Below, one piece after another: positions 36,734 through 46,096 of a stretch of 64,000 nt of DNA. The stretch comes from Arthrobacter crystallopoietes (GTDB taxonomy: Bacteria > Actinomycetota > Actinomycetes > Actinomycetales > Micrococcaceae), in contig NZ_CP072014.1 in the NCBI RefSeq assembly GCF_017603825.1, positions 1,364,001-1,428,000 of the forward strand, in the 5' to 3' direction. The notes beneath the pieces were generated by a model. That model had not been told where the DNA came from. It searched no databases and saw only the letters and a program-made list of their open reading frames with translations. Position 1 is the first letter of the stretch, and each line of letters begins with the position of its first letter. The translations under genes were made by a program, and so were the position numbers.

Positions 36734-36752
36734 TAAGGTAAGGCTTAGCTCA
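36734..36752. promoter_or_regulatory. Iron box (IdeR/DtxR operator)
   Basis: TAAGGTAAGGCTTAGCTCA matches the consensus TwAGGTwAGsCTwACCTwA at 17 of 19 positions. It is in the promoter region of fbpA, 58 nt upstream of its start. It predicts repression when iron is plentiful. Confidence 0.9.
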
Positions 36753-36839
36753 CCTGTGCTCAGCCATTGTGGCAGAAGCCAAACGAAATAAGCAACGGCC
36801 ACGTAACTTATTGTCGAAAGGTGACAACGACCCGGTTGG

Positions 36840-37991
36840 TCAGGCGACGGAAGCGGCGGCTTCGAGCGTCATCCAGGCCTGCAGTTGGGTGGAAAGCTGC
36901 ACGCGCTCGCCCGGGGGATAAGTGGTCTTGGCCGGCAGGGCCGGATCCTTGGAAAACACCAGCACTTCCCACGTGCGGTGGTTCTCCAGCCGGCGTCCGG
37001 ACCAGAACGCAGCGGCGGTGTTGGCTACCAGCATCCGGGCCTGCTCCCGGGCATCCGCGGGCAGCCGTTCCGAGCTGGCCGCAACCGCCATGTAGCGCGC
37101 CAGGATCCCGGTGAACAGTCCGCCGTCCCCGTCGCCGTGGGTGCGCAGCACGGGCAGGCCGTCATGGTCGGTGGTGAGCCCGGCGGCCACCGCCTTGATC
37201 AGGTCCGCGGCACGCTGCACGTCCGCGTCCCGGCCAACCTCCAACAGCGCTGCCAGCACCGGGCCTTGGTTGTAGCTGTAAATGTCCGGCACCAGCACCG
37301 GCTCTCCGTCCACAAGGCGCAGCCCGTCCTGGTACAGCCCGGAAACGCCGTCGTAAAGCTTGTCATCCAGCCAGTCCAGCAGGGCCGCCGCGCGGTCCGT
37401 CTGGCCGATGCGGGCAAAGTGGAGGGCGGCCGGGGCCGTCGCCGGGGTGTTCTTGAAATCGCGCTTGGTGTTCCAGAACAGCCCGCCGCCCAGGTCCGCT
37501 GTGTGGGCTGATTCCAGCGCCGGCAGCAAGGCGCGGGCAGCGGCCCGGTTGCGGAACCGCGGCTTGTCCGCCGTGGCGGCCAGCGTGTCCAGTCGGCCGA
37601 CCGCCAGCGCCAGCCAGGCCATGTCGTCATAGTAGGAGTTGGTGTACCGGAAGCAGTTGCGCCACTTGATGCTGCGCAGCAGGCGCGCCCCGAGCTCGCC
37701 GGCGCTGGCGCCGAACCCGCCGTCGAAATGCTGCTGGCGTTCCAGCTCACGCCGGCCCGCATCCACAAGGCAGTCCAGATAGTGCGCCTGCCACCAGTAG
37801 TGCCACGGCCCGACCAGCGGCAGGTAGCTCTGCCTGGGCCTGGCCACGGCCCCCAGATGGGTGAACGGGAGGCCCAGCAGATGCTGGCCGAAGTGCCGAA
37901 TGACAGCGGCGGCGGCCTCGTCCGCCCGGCCCGCGGCGAATTTGGCCGGGGGCGGGTGCTCGCCGGGAAGCTTGCTGGACTCTGCGACCAT
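36840..37991 (-). CDS. Glycoside hydrolase family 76-like protein
   Basis: About 383 residues from an ATG at 37991. The frame is open to an ATG at 38102, but that would leave only 14 nt to the divergent SDR start, and the extra stretch is basic and lacks a ribosome site. LVGPWHYWWQAHYLDCLVDA, then YTNSYYDDMAWLALAVGRLD with the two catalytic Asp residues, then GLFWNTKRDFKNTPATAPAA identify the (alpha/alpha)6 barrel of GH76 endo-alpha-1,6-mannanases. There is no signal peptide, so it would act inside the cell, unusual for a mannanase. The substrate is unknown. Confidence 0.82.
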   Translation of the reverse strand: MVAESSKLPGEHPPPAKFAAGRADEAAAAVIRHFGQHLLGLPFTHLGAVARPRQSYLPLVGPWHYWWQAHYLDCLVDAGRRELERQQHFDGGFGASAGELGARLLRSIKWRNCFRYTNSYYDDMAWLALAVGRLDTLAATADKPRFRNRAAARALLPALESAHTADLGGGLFWNTKRDFKNTPATAPAALHFARIGQTDRAAALLDWLDDKLYDGVSGLYQDGLRLVDGEPVLVPDIYSYNQGPVLAALLEVGRDADVQRAADLIKAVAAGLTTDHDGLPVLRTHGDGDGGLFTGILARYMAVAASSERLPADAREQARMLVANTAAAFWSGRRLENHRTWEVLVFSKDPALPAKTTYPPGERVQLSTQLQAWMTLEAAASVA

Positions 37992-38116
37992 CTGACCAGC
38001 GTAGCTGTCCCGGTCCGAGGATTCACGAAGGCGTTTTGCCCAGTGGACAGCCGCCGAATGCGCTGTGCGCCGGACCACACTAGGCTGGCGGAAAGGATTC
38101 ATTTCAGGAGGATGAC

Positions 38117-38893
38117 GTGGAAATTGCCAATTCCGTTGCGCTGGTGACCGGAGGTGCGTCCGGTCTGGGGGCTGCCACGGCCCGCCGCTTGTACGACGCC
38201 GGTGCCTCCGTGGTGCTGGTTGACCTCCCGGAATCCGCGGGGTCCGAGTACGCGGCGGAACTGGGGGAGCGGGCGGTCTTCGCGCCGGCCGATGTGACCA
38301 GCGAAGAAGACGTGCAGGCGGCGGTTGATGCGGCCGTTGCGCTCGGCCCGCTGCGCGTCGTCGTCAATTGCGCCGGAGTTGCCACCCCGGGCAAGGTGCT
38401 GGGACGCGGCGGCGTGCTGCCGCTGGAGAACTTCAGCAAGGTAGTCCAGATCAACCTCATCGGCACCTTCAACGTGATCCGTCTGGCGGCCGCCGCCATG
38501 GCCGAGACGGAACCGGTCAGCACGGAACTGGGCGGGCCCGAGCGCGGCGTCATCATCAACACTGCGTCCGTGGCTGCCTTCGACGGGCAGGTCGGCCAGC
38601 CCGCGTACGCCGCTTCCAAGGGAGGCGTGGCTGCTATGACGCTGCCCATCGCCCGCGAACTGGCGCGCTCGCTGATCCGTGTGGTTACCATTGCCCCGGG
38701 CATCTTCGAGACGCCGATGATGGCCGGACTGCCGCAGGAGGCGCAGGATTCGCTCGGGCAGCAGGTGCCGCATCCGTCCCGGCTGGGCCGCCCCGGCGAA
38801 TACGCCAACCTCGCCGCGCACATCATCGACAACGCCATGCTCAACGGGGAGGTCATCCGGCTGGACGGCGCCATCCGGATGGCGCCGCGCTAA
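38117..38893 (+). CDS. SDR dehydrogenase, 3-hydroxyacyl-CoA dehydrogenase type 2-like
   Basis: 258 residues from a GTG with AGGAGG 5 nt ahead. The Rossmann motif [18 protein letters not shown], the D of VVLVDLP (NAD preference), NCAG and the catalytic YAASKGG are present. [20 protein letters not shown] and [16 protein letters not shown] resemble type 2 (HSD17B10-like) 3-hydroxyacyl-CoA dehydrogenases. It is followed 19 nt later by an acyl-CoA dehydrogenase, so the pair probably works on a short or branched acyl-CoA. Confidence 0.87.
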   Translation: MEIANSVALVTGGASGLGAATARRLYDAGASVVLVDLPESAGSEYAAELGERAVFAPADVTSEEDVQAAVDAAVALGPLRVVVNCAGVATPGKVLGRGGVLPLENFSKVVQINLIGTFNVIRLAAAAMAETEPVSTELGGPERGVIINTASVAAFDGQVGQPAYAASKGGVAAMTLPIARELARSLIRVVTIAPGIFETPMMAGLPQEAQDSLGQQVPHPSRLGRPGEYANLAAHIIDNAMLNGEVIRLDGAIRMAPR

Positions 38894-38912
38894 TGCCGGC
38901 ACGGAGAATATC

Positions 38913-40118
38913 GTGAACAATGTGAACATGGCGGACCTGCCGCGGCCGGACTTCTACGGGTTCGAGTCCCTGCTCAGCGACCGGGAGCGGCTGAAGCTGG
39001 CCCAGCTGCGCGAGTTCCTCGCCGCCGAGGTGGAACCGCATGCGGTGGACTGGTGGAACCGCGGCCGCTTTCCGGTGGAGCTGCTGCCGGGGCTGGCCGG
39101 GCTGGAGCTGAGCACGCCGGTCCAGCAGGGCTACAGCCACCTCTTCGCCGGGTTGGTGATCGCCGAAATGACCCGGGCGGATACGTCCATCGCCACCTTC
39201 TTCATGGTCCACCACGACCTGTTTGTGCAGGCGCTGTACGAGTTCGGCAGTGCGGAGCAGAAGGCACGCCTGCTCGAGGACGCTCTGGCGCTGCGCATCA
39301 CCGGCGCCTTCGCGCTGACCGAACCAGAGCACGGTTCCGACGTCGCCGGCGGCATGGCAACCACGGCGCGCCGCGAGGGTGGAGACTGGATCCTCAACGG
39401 GGCCAAGCGCTGGATCGGCAACGGCACGTTCTGCGACTACATGCTGGTCTGGGCACGGGACGAAGACACCAACCAGGTGCGCGGGTTCATAGTGGACTCG
39501 AAACTGGAGGGGTTCCGGGCGGAGCGGATCGGCAACAAGATCTCCCTGCGCACGGTGCAGAACGCGGACATCATCCTGGACAACGTCCGCGTTGCGGAAG
39601 CGGACCGGTTCGCCGGGATCAGCAGCTTCGACGACACCAAACACCTGCTGCGGGGGTCGCGCATCATGGTGGGCTGGCAGGCGGTCGGCCAGCAGCTCGC
39701 TGCCTACGAGGTGGCCCGGAGGTACACGCTGGAACGCGAGCAGTTCGGCCGCCCGATCGCCGGCTTCCAGCTGATCCAGGACCAGCTGGTGCGGATGCTC
39801 GGCAATGCCACGGCGTCACTGGGCCTGCTGGCACGGGTCGCCCAGCTGCAGGAGGAGGGCCACACCGGCCCGCGGGGCACCAGGCACAGCGGCGCCGACA
39901 TGGCGCAGGCCGCGCTCGCCAAGTCCTACACGTCGGCGCGGATGCGCGAAACCGTCTCGCTGGGCCGGTCCATTCTGGGCGGCAACGGGATCGTGACCGA
40001 TTATCTGATGGCCAAGATCTTTTCCGACGCCGAAGCGATCTACACGTACGAGGGTTCGTACGAGATCAACAGCCTGATTGTTGGCCGGGCGGTGACAGGG
40101 ATTTCCGCCATCGCCTGA
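38913..40118 (+). CDS. Acyl-CoA dehydrogenase
   Basis: 401 residues from a GTG at 38913 with GGAG ahead. Flavin-site blocks ITGAFALTEPEHGSD and GAKRWIGNG, then IGFQLI-like IAGFQLIQDQLVRMLGNATA and the C-terminal ILGGNGIVTDYLMAKIFSDA followed by EAIYTYEGSYEIN define the fold. The catalytic Glu lies in TYEGSYE, as in glutaryl-CoA and isovaleryl-type members, so it is not a long-chain enzyme. It likely oxidises the acyl-CoA used by the preceding SDR. Electron acceptor ETF is not encoded nearby. Confidence 0.9.
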   Translation: MNNVNMADLPRPDFYGFESLLSDRERLKLAQLREFLAAEVEPHAVDWWNRGRFPVELLPGLAGLELSTPVQQGYSHLFAGLVIAEMTRADTSIATFFMVHHDLFVQALYEFGSAEQKARLLEDALALRITGAFALTEPEHGSDVAGGMATTARREGGDWILNGAKRWIGNGTFCDYMLVWARDEDTNQVRGFIVDSKLEGFRAERIGNKISLRTVQNADIILDNVRVAEADRFAGISSFDDTKHLLRGSRIMVGWQAVGQQLAAYEVARRYTLEREQFGRPIAGFQLIQDQLVRMLGNATASLGLLARVAQLQEEGHTGPRGTRHSGADMAQAALAKSYTSARMRETVSLGRSILGGNGIVTDYLMAKIFSDAEAIYTYEGSYEINSLIVGRAVTGISAIA

Positions 40119-40123
40119 GCCGG

Positions 40124-40942
40124 TCAGGCCGGCAGTTTCTCCCCGGCGGTGACTGCGAGGGGAAGCCGGTTCCCTGCCACCGGCGCCGGGCACACCGCGT
40201 ACTCGGTGAAGGCAAACGGGTAGTTCTGCGCGCGGTTGAAATCCAGCAGTACCGTTCCGTCCAGCGCAGGCGGCGGCACGTCGAGGAAGCGCCATGCTGC
40301 CGTACCTAGTCCATTGGTCGCGTCGTGGAAGGTCACCCGCAGCGCGCCGGTGCCCGGTTCGAATTCGGCACGCAGCCGGTAGCGTGAGCCTTGGCGGTTG
40401 AAGGTGATCTCGCCGGCCAGCACCGCGGTCAGCGAGGTATCGCTGCGGGCCGTGGAGATCCGCGCGACCTGGGGCGAGTCGTAGGCAAGATAGCTGCCCT
40501 TGATGATCCAGCCCGGATCGAAGTCGAAGACCGGCACGCCGCTGAAATTCTGCTGTGCCGGGGTGGAGGCAGCGCGTGTGCGGATCAGATAGTGGCCGTC
40601 CCGCCTGGCCAGTTCCACCGCAATCACTTCAGGGCCGCCGCACCAGCGCACCCACATTTTCTGGCCACGCTCGGCCACCGCCTGGGTGAGGGTCCCGTGG
40701 ACCGGTGTGCCGCCGTCGTGCATCACAAAGCCATCCGAGGCGCCGGCGTTCAAAGCCGCCATCGCTCGGTCGGCGCTCCAAAGTCCGGGGACAAGGTCGA
40801 CGGCGGCCGGTTCGGTGGCGAGCCGCTGGAACGAGGTGAGGGTCAGGAGCCCGAAACCCTCGGCCAAGGCGTCGTTGCGCTTTCTGTGCCAGGCACCGAA
40901 CTCGGCTTCGGCCGTAGTGATCTCGTTTTCCAGGCTGGTCAT
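40124..40942 (-). CDS. DUF1684 protein
   Basis: 272 residues. The C-terminal blocks LLDFNRAQNYPFAFTEYAVC, then CPAPVAGNRLPLAVTAGEK are the signature of DUF1684, and AEFGAWHRKRNDALAEGFG the usual start. No signal peptide or membrane segment is present. The biochemical role is not known. It converges with the acyl-CoA dehydrogenase gene, 5 nt between stops, and diverges from a VOC gene. Confidence 0.9.
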   Translation of the reverse strand: MTSLENEITTAEAEFGAWHRKRNDALAEGFGLLTLTSFQRLATEPAAVDLVPGLWSADRAMAALNAGASDGFVMHDGGTPVHGTLTQAVAERGQKMWVRWCGGPEVIAVELARRDGHYLIRTRAASTPAQQNFSGVPVFDFDPGWIIKGSYLAYDSPQVARISTARSDTSLTAVLAGEITFNRQGSRYRLRAEFEPGTGALRVTFHDATNGLGTAAWRFLDVPPPALDGTVLLDFNRAQNYPFAFTEYAVCPAPVAGNRLPLAVTAGEKLPA

Positions 40943-41088
40943 TGCGCTCCTTGGGGCCGACTGAGGCTGTCACCGCCCACCCGGGGCTGTATCAGCACAG
41001 TCTGCCCCGGGGCCTGCCGCAAGACAAGCCGTACCGGGACGCCAGGGGGGAGGTTTCCGGAGGCAGTGCCGGGCGCTAGCCTAGGTCC

Positions 41089-41475
41089 ATGATCACTTCC
41101 GTGCACACGCTGATCTACTCCGATGATCCGACGGCTACCCGGGCGTTCCTGCGCGACGTACTGCAGTGGCCCGCGGTTCCCGACGCCGGCTCGGGCGAGG
41201 ACTGGCTGATTTTCAAGACCGGTCCGAGCGAGCTGGGTGTGCATCCGACCCGCGGCGTCTGGGAAGGCGAGGAGTTTTCCGCCCCGCGGCACCACCAGAT
41301 CGCCCTGATGTGCGACGATCTGGCGGCCACCAGGTCCGAACTGGAAAGCCGCGGCGCGGGCTTCAGCTCAGAATCAACGGACATGGGCTTCGGCACGGGC
41401 GCGATGCTGCAGGTGCCCGGCGCCGACGACATCCTGCTGTACCAGCCCTCGCACGCGTCTGCGTTCAATCTGTAG
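41089..41475 (+). CDS. VOC-superfamily protein
   Basis: 128 residues. TSVHTLIYSDDPTATRAFLR at the start and the second-module block HHQIALMCDDLAATRSELES followed by GAGFSSE and LLYQPSH show a single-chain glyoxalase fold. Metal ligands are not certain. It is followed 28 nt later by ppc, whose ribosome site lies in the gap, so a shared transcript is possible, though no functional link is evident. Confidence 0.8.
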   Translation: MITSVHTLIYSDDPTATRAFLRDVLQWPAVPDAGSGEDWLIFKTGPSELGVHPTRGVWEGEEFSAPRHHQIALMCDDLAATRSELESRGAGFSSESTDMGFGTGAMLQVPGADDILLYQPSHASAFNL

Positions 41476-41503
41476 GGCCAGCTGATGGCACAGGAGGATT
41501 TTG

Positions 41504-44293
41504 ATGCCTGAAGGGGATCTCGATGCCAGGCTGCGCGCGGATGTCCGGCGAGTCAGCACGCTGCTGGGCCAATCGCTGGTGCGCCAGCACGGCCCGGAGC
41601 TGTTGGAGCTGGTGGAGCAGGTACGGCTGCTAACCAAGGAGTCCAAGGAGGCGGCCCGCGGGGGCGGGGAAGCCAGCGGGCCGTGGACGGCGCGTGACGT
41701 CGCGGACCAGGTGCGCGAACTACTGGCGGGACTGCCCATCCGCCAGGCGACGCAGCTGGTGCGGGCCTTCACCTTCTACTTCCATCTGGCCAATGCCGCC
41801 GAGCAGGTCCACCGCGTCCGGACCCTGCAGACCCGCCCGGAACAGGACGGCTGGTTGGCCAAGGCCGTAGCGGACGTCGCCGCGAAAGCAGGTCCCGCAG
41901 TGCTGCAGGAGGCCGTGGACGCGCTGGATGTGCGGCCGGTCTTCACCGCACATCCCACCGAGGCATCGCGCCGTTCGGTGCTGGATAAGCTGCGCAAGCT
42001 CTCCGATGTGCTGGCGGTGCGGACTGCCGAGGACAGCGTGGCCAGACGGCGGCAGGACCGCATGCTGGCGGAAATCATCGACCAGATGTGGCAGACGGAC
42101 GAGCTGCGGCAAGTGCGGCCCAGTCCGGTGGACGAGGCCCGCAACGCCCTCTACTACCTCGACAACATTTTCCGCGGCGCGGTGCCGGAGCTGCTGGCCG
42201 AACTGGCGGAGCTGCTGGACGGCCACGGCGCGGTCCTGCCCGCCGAGCGCTCGCCGCTGCGGTTCGGCAGCTGGATCGGCGGCGACCGGGACGGCAACCC
42301 GAACGTCACCGCAGACGTGACCAGGGAGATCCTCGCCCTGCAGAACCAGCACGCCGTGCGGATCGGGATCGAGCAGGTGGACGAGCTGATTTCAGTGCTG
42401 TCCAACTCCACAGCGCTCGCCGAAGCGGAGCCGGAGCTGTTGGATTCCATTCAGCAGGACCTGGAAAAGCTGCCCGGGCTGGATAAACGCGTGCTCGTGC
42501 TGAACGCGCAGGAGCCGTACCGCCTCAAACTGACCTGCATCAAGGCCAAATTGATGAACACCTCCGCCCGTGTCCGAAACGGCACCGCCCACCAGCCCGG
42601 GCGGGACTACGCCTCCGCAACGCAGGTGCTGGACGAGCTGGGGCTGCTGGAACGATCGCTGCGCGCCCACGGGTCCTCACTGGCCGCGGATGGAGCGCTG
42701 GCCGGGGTGCGCCGGATCATGTCCGCCGTCGGCCTGAACCTGGCCACGCTGGATGTCCGCGAGCATGCCGAGCGGCACCACGCCGTTGTTGGTGTGTTGA
42801 TGGACCGGCTGGGCGAACTGTCCGGGCCGTACGCAGACCTGGAGAGGGCGGAACGCCAGGCGGTGCTGTCGAAGGAGCTCGCTTCCCGCCGGCCGCTGGC
42901 GCCGGTGCCGGCTCCGCTGGCGGGCGAGGAAGCCAAGACGTACGCAGTGTTCGGCGAAATCCAGCGGGCATTGGAGACTTACGGTTCGAACGTGGTGGAA
43001 ACCTACATCGTGTCCATGACGCGCGGACCGGATGACGTGCTCGCCGCCGCGGTCCTGGCGCGGGAAGCCGGCCTGCTGCGGCTGCACGGCGAGGACGCGT
43101 TTGCGCGCGTCGGCTTCGCGCCGCTGCTGGAAACCGTGGAGGAGCTGCGCCGGTCCGGGCGGATTCTGGACGGGCTGCTGGCGGATCCGCAGTACCGCGG
43201 GATTGTCCGGCTCCGCGGCGACGTGCAGGAAGTCATGCTCGGGTACTCGGATTCGAACAAGGAATCCGGTGTGCTGACCAGCCTCTGGGAAATCCACCAG
43301 ACCCAGCGGGTCCTGCGCGACGTTGCCGCCAAACATGGGGTGCGGCTGCGGCTCTTCCATGGCCGCGGCGGCTCCGTTGGGCGCGGCGGCGGACCTACCT
43401 ACGACGCCATCCTGGCCCAGCCGAACGGCGTGCTGGAAGGCGAAATCAAGTTTACCGAGCAGGGCGAAGTCATTTCGGACAAGTACTCGCTGCAGACGCT
43501 GGCACGGGAGAACCTGGAATTGTCGCTGGCGGCTGTGCTGGAAGGCTCTGCGCTGCACCGCGAACCGCGTACCTCCGCCGGCGAGCGCCATCGCTACGGC
43601 CAAGTGATGGAAACCGTCTCGGATGCGTCCTTCCGCTGCTATCGCGGGCTCATCGAGGATCCGGACCTGCCGGAGTACTTCTTCACCTCGACGCCGGTGG
43701 AGCAGTTGGGCTCGCTGAAGATCGGCTCACGTCCTTCCATGCGCCCGGATTCAGGTGCCGGTCTGGAAGGGCTGCGCGCCATCCCGTGGGTTTTCGGCTG
43801 GACCCAGTCGCGGCAGATCGTGCCCGGCTGGTACGGCGTCGGTTCCGGGCTGAAGGCGGCGCGCGAAGCCGGCCACGGGGAGGTGCTTCAGGAGATGGCG
43901 GACCGGTGGCACTTTTTCCAGACCGTGGTCTCCAACGTGGAGATGACCTTGGTCAAGACGGATCTGGAGATCGCCGCGCACTATGTGGCCACGCTGGTGC
44001 CGGAGCGGCTGCAGCACCTGTTCGAGAGGATCCGCGAAGAGTTCGAGCTCACGGTGGCCGAGGTTCGGCGCCTCACCGGCGAAGTGCGCCTGCTGGACAA
44101 CCAGCCGGTGCTTAAGAAGTCGTTGGAGGTGCGGGACCAGTATCTGGATCCGATCTCCTACATGCAGGTGGAGCTGCTGCGCAGGCTGCGCGCGAACGGG
44201 ACCTCGGGCGGCGGCGCGCCGGATGAGAGCCTGCAGCGGGCCATGCTGATCACGGTCAACGGCGTCGCGGCAGGCCTGCGCAACACCGGCTGA
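41504..44293 (+). CDS. ppc: Phosphoenolpyruvate carboxylase
   Basis: 929 residues from the ATG at 41504, which is preceded by AGGAGG at a 6-nt spacing. It converts PEP and bicarbonate to oxaloacetate, replenishing the citric-acid cycle. [11 protein letters not shown] holds the catalytic His, [13 protein letters not shown] and [15 protein letters not shown] the PEP and carboxylation sites, and the C-terminus [20 protein letters not shown], then NTG, is the allosteric end. The length matches bacterial enzymes. The product oxaloacetate would support growth on aromatic compounds, but the gene is probably housekeeping. Confidence 0.96.
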   Translation: MPEGDLDARLRADVRRVSTLLGQSLVRQHGPELLELVEQVRLLTKESKEAARGGGEASGPWTARDVADQVRELLAGLPIRQATQLVRAFTFYFHLANAAEQVHRVRTLQTRPEQDGWLAKAVADVAAKAGPAVLQEAVDALDVRPVFTAHPTEASRRSVLDKLRKLSDVLAVRTAEDSVARRRQDRMLAEIIDQMWQTDELRQVRPSPVDEARNALYYLDNIFRGAVPELLAELAELLDGHGAVLPAERSPLRFGSWIGGDRDGNPNVTADVTREILALQNQHAVRIGIEQVDELISVLSNSTALAEAEPELLDSIQQDLEKLPGLDKRVLVLNAQEPYRLKLTCIKAKLMNTSARVRNGTAHQPGRDYASATQVLDELGLLERSLRAHGSSLAADGALAGVRRIMSAVGLNLATLDVREHAERHHAVVGVLMDRLGELSGPYADLERAERQAVLSKELASRRPLAPVPAPLAGEEAKTYAVFGEIQRALETYGSNVVETYIVSMTRGPDDVLAAAVLAREAGLLRLHGEDAFARVGFAPLLETVEELRRSGRILDGLLADPQYRGIVRLRGDVQEVMLGYSDSNKESGVLTSLWEIHQTQRVLRDVAAKHGVRLRLFHGRGGSVGRGGGPTYDAILAQPNGVLEGEIKFTEQGEVISDKYSLQTLARENLELSLAAVLEGSALHREPRTSAGERHRYGQVMETVSDASFRCYRGLIEDPDLPEYFFTSTPVEQLGSLKIGSRPSMRPDSGAGLEGLRAIPWVFGWTQSRQIVPGWYGVGSGLKAAREAGHGEVLQEMADRWHFFQTVVSNVEMTLVKTDLEIAAHYVATLVPERLQHLFERIREEFELTVAEVRRLTGEVRLLDNQPVLKKSLEVRDQYLDPISYMQVELLRRLRANGTSGGGAPDESLQRAMLITVNGVAAGLRNTG

Positions 44294-44368
44294 GCCTGCC
44301 CGGGCGTCGCTTCCGGCCAGCGGAATCCGATTGTTGCCACGGCCACGCTGCTGGTCCACGGTGGGAGC

Positions 44369-45055
44369 ATGACCAAGCTCCTGCCTGCCGCCAACCAGTA
44401 CGGCCACGACGTCACCGGCGCCATTGCTGCAAATCCCGACGGCGTGATCGCGCTGGACCCGGTGCTCGCCCGGATCTGGGAACTGGCAGCACCCTTGCTG
44501 GCCATCCGCGACAACGACGCGCACACGCTGTATGCCTTCGGCCTGGCCCGTGCCCTGCTGGACTTGCATCCGGCGGCGGATGCCGGCGTCGTTCTTCCGG
44601 CGATTATGCTGCACGACATCGGCTGGTCGCAGGTGCCTCCGGAGGAGGTGCTCGCTGCGATCGCTCCGGGCGGCGGTCGGCCGGATCTGGTGCTGCTGCA
44701 TGAAAAGGAAGGGGCCGGCCTGGCCGCGGACATTCTGGCCGAGGTCGGCTACGACGCGGCCAAGGTACCCGCGATTCTGCAGATCATCGACGGACACGAT
44801 TCGCGGCGCGAGGCCCTCTCGGTCGAGGACGCCATTGTGAAGGACTCGGATAAGACCTGGCGGTTGAGTCCGCACGGCATAGACACTGTGATGGACTGGT
44901 TCGGGCTGGAGCGGGAGCAGGCCGTGCGGCTGTGCAGCCAGCGGGTCCATGGCCACCTGTTCACTGAGGAGGCGAAAGCGATGGCGCGGGCGTTGTCGGC
45001 GCTGGAGTCGGTGACCCTGTGGCCGCAGCGGCGTGCCTTGCTGTCAGAGGACTAG
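44369..45055 (+). CDS. HD-domain phosphohydrolase, CreD paralogue
   Basis: 228 residues. The HD pair is in IMLHDIGWSQVPPEE, and IIDGHDSRREALSVEDAIVK continues the metal-site region. The blocks IIDGHDsR, EDAiVkDsDktWR and GIDTVMDWFGLEREQ align with the HD protein at 53075-53848 (IIDGHDTR, EDALVRDADRLWR, WFG), so the two are paralogues. It sits 82 nt before the IclR gene of the cre-like cluster on the same strand. A phosphatase role on an aryl or benzyl phosphate is inferred from that likeness; the substrate is not shown. Confidence 0.75.
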   Translation: MTKLLPAANQYGHDVTGAIAANPDGVIALDPVLARIWELAAPLLAIRDNDAHTLYAFGLARALLDLHPAADAGVVLPAIMLHDIGWSQVPPEEVLAAIAPGGGRPDLVLLHEKEGAGLAADILAEVGYDAAKVPAILQIIDGHDSRREALSVEDAIVKDSDKTWRLSPHGIDTVMDWFGLEREQAVRLCSQRVHGHLFTEEAKAMARALSALESVTLWPQRRALLSED

Positions 45056-45136
45056 ACTCGGTTTCGGCCGGCGCCAGCAGCCGGACTGGACCGGCCCGAA
45101 TGGGCGGGCTGGGAGCGGCCGGACGAGGAGGTAGCG

Positions 45137-45922
45137 ATGGCGGGCGGAAGCCGCGATGCGGGACGATCCGTGACCTCCAGGGTCCTTGCCATCCTCGAGG
45201 CCTTCGAAAAGGCCCGCGGATCGCTCAGCCTCACGGAGATTTCAGCGGGATCCGGGTTGCCGCTCAGCACCACGCACCGGCTGGTCGCCGAACTGACCGA
45301 CTGGGGATTCCTCTCGCGCGGAGCCAACGGCCGCTACCAGTTGGGTATCCGGCTGTGGGAGCTGGCGCAGAACGCCGGACGGCAACTGCGCGAAGCCGCG
45401 CGGCCATTTGTCCAGGACCTGTTCTCCCTCACCGGTGAGACATCCCAGCTCGCGGTCCGCGAAGGACATGAGGTGCTCTACATCGAGCGCATCTACGGCA
45501 CGAAGCGTGTTCCGCGCGCCTCACGGGTCGGCGGGCGGCTGCCGATGCATGCGACCGCCGTCGGCAAGGTGATCCTGGCCTTCGAGGAAGAATGGGTCCG
45601 CATCGCGTATCTGAACCGCGAGTTGGAACGTACCACGGCGCATACACATATCCACGCCGGGCGGCTTGCCAAGGAACTCGACACCATCCGTGAGCAGGGC
45701 TTTGCCACCACGTTGGAGGAAGTCCGGCTCGGATCCTGCTCGATCGCCGTTCCGGTCTTCCATACCGGCGTCATTGGTGCGGGACTGGGGTTGGTGCTGC
45801 CGACAGCGCAGGCCGCCACCATGAACCGGCACCTGCCTGTGCTCAAAGGGGTTTCGGTGCAGATTGAGCGAGCAACGGCCCACATCCCACTCGAAACGCT
45901 GCTGGGCAGCCACCGCAAATAG
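45137..45922 (+). CDS. creR: IclR-family transcriptional regulator, probable CreR
   Basis: 261 residues with GAGGAGG 5 nt ahead of the ATG. The N-terminal winged helix (about 10-75) reads SVTSRVLAILEAF-like VTSRVLAILEAFEKARGSLS, then LPLSTTHRLVAELTDWGFLS; the effector domain (about 85-255) has VGGRLPMHATAVGKVILAF and LGSCSIAVPVFHTGVIGAGL. IclR regulators often control aromatic pathways. It lies directly upstream of the P450 gene on the same strand, with a 174-nt gap that contains a perfect 15-bp palindrome. Naming it creR rests on position only. Confidence 0.82.
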   Translation: MAGGSRDAGRSVTSRVLAILEAFEKARGSLSLTEISAGSGLPLSTTHRLVAELTDWGFLSRGANGRYQLGIRLWELAQNAGRQLREAARPFVQDLFSLTGETSQLAVREGHEVLYIERIYGTKRVPRASRVGGRLPMHATAVGKVILAFEEEWVRIAYLNRELERTTAHTHIHAGRLAKELDTIREQGFATTLEEVRLGSCSIAVPVFHTGVIGAGLGLVLPTAQAATMNRHLPVLKGVSVQIERATAHIPLETLLGSHRK

Positions 45923-45980
45923 CTGCGGCTGCGGACGGCTCCAGCGACGACAGGACGCCGTCGTCGTCGTTCTATTCGCT

Positions 45981-45995
45981 TTCCACTCAGTGGAA
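45981..45995. promoter_or_regulatory. Perfect 15-bp palindrome, probable IclR/CreR operator
   Basis: TTCCACT-C-AGTGGAA has perfect 7-bp arms. It lies between the IclR gene and the P450 gene, 102-116 nt ahead of the P450 start. IclR-family operators are typically palindromes of about this size, so this is the best candidate site. Confidence 0.75.
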
Positions 45996-46096
45996 GAGCG
46001 TGATGTGCGCCACGGGTGATGTGGGCAACACTGGTGTGAACGAACCCGTTGTATGGTCCAGCAACCGCCAACGGGAACCAACCCCAAGGAGAACAG

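Noticed and set aside
44294-44368. Terminator after ppc
   Set aside because: Only weak, interrupted pairing could be found; not reported as a feature.
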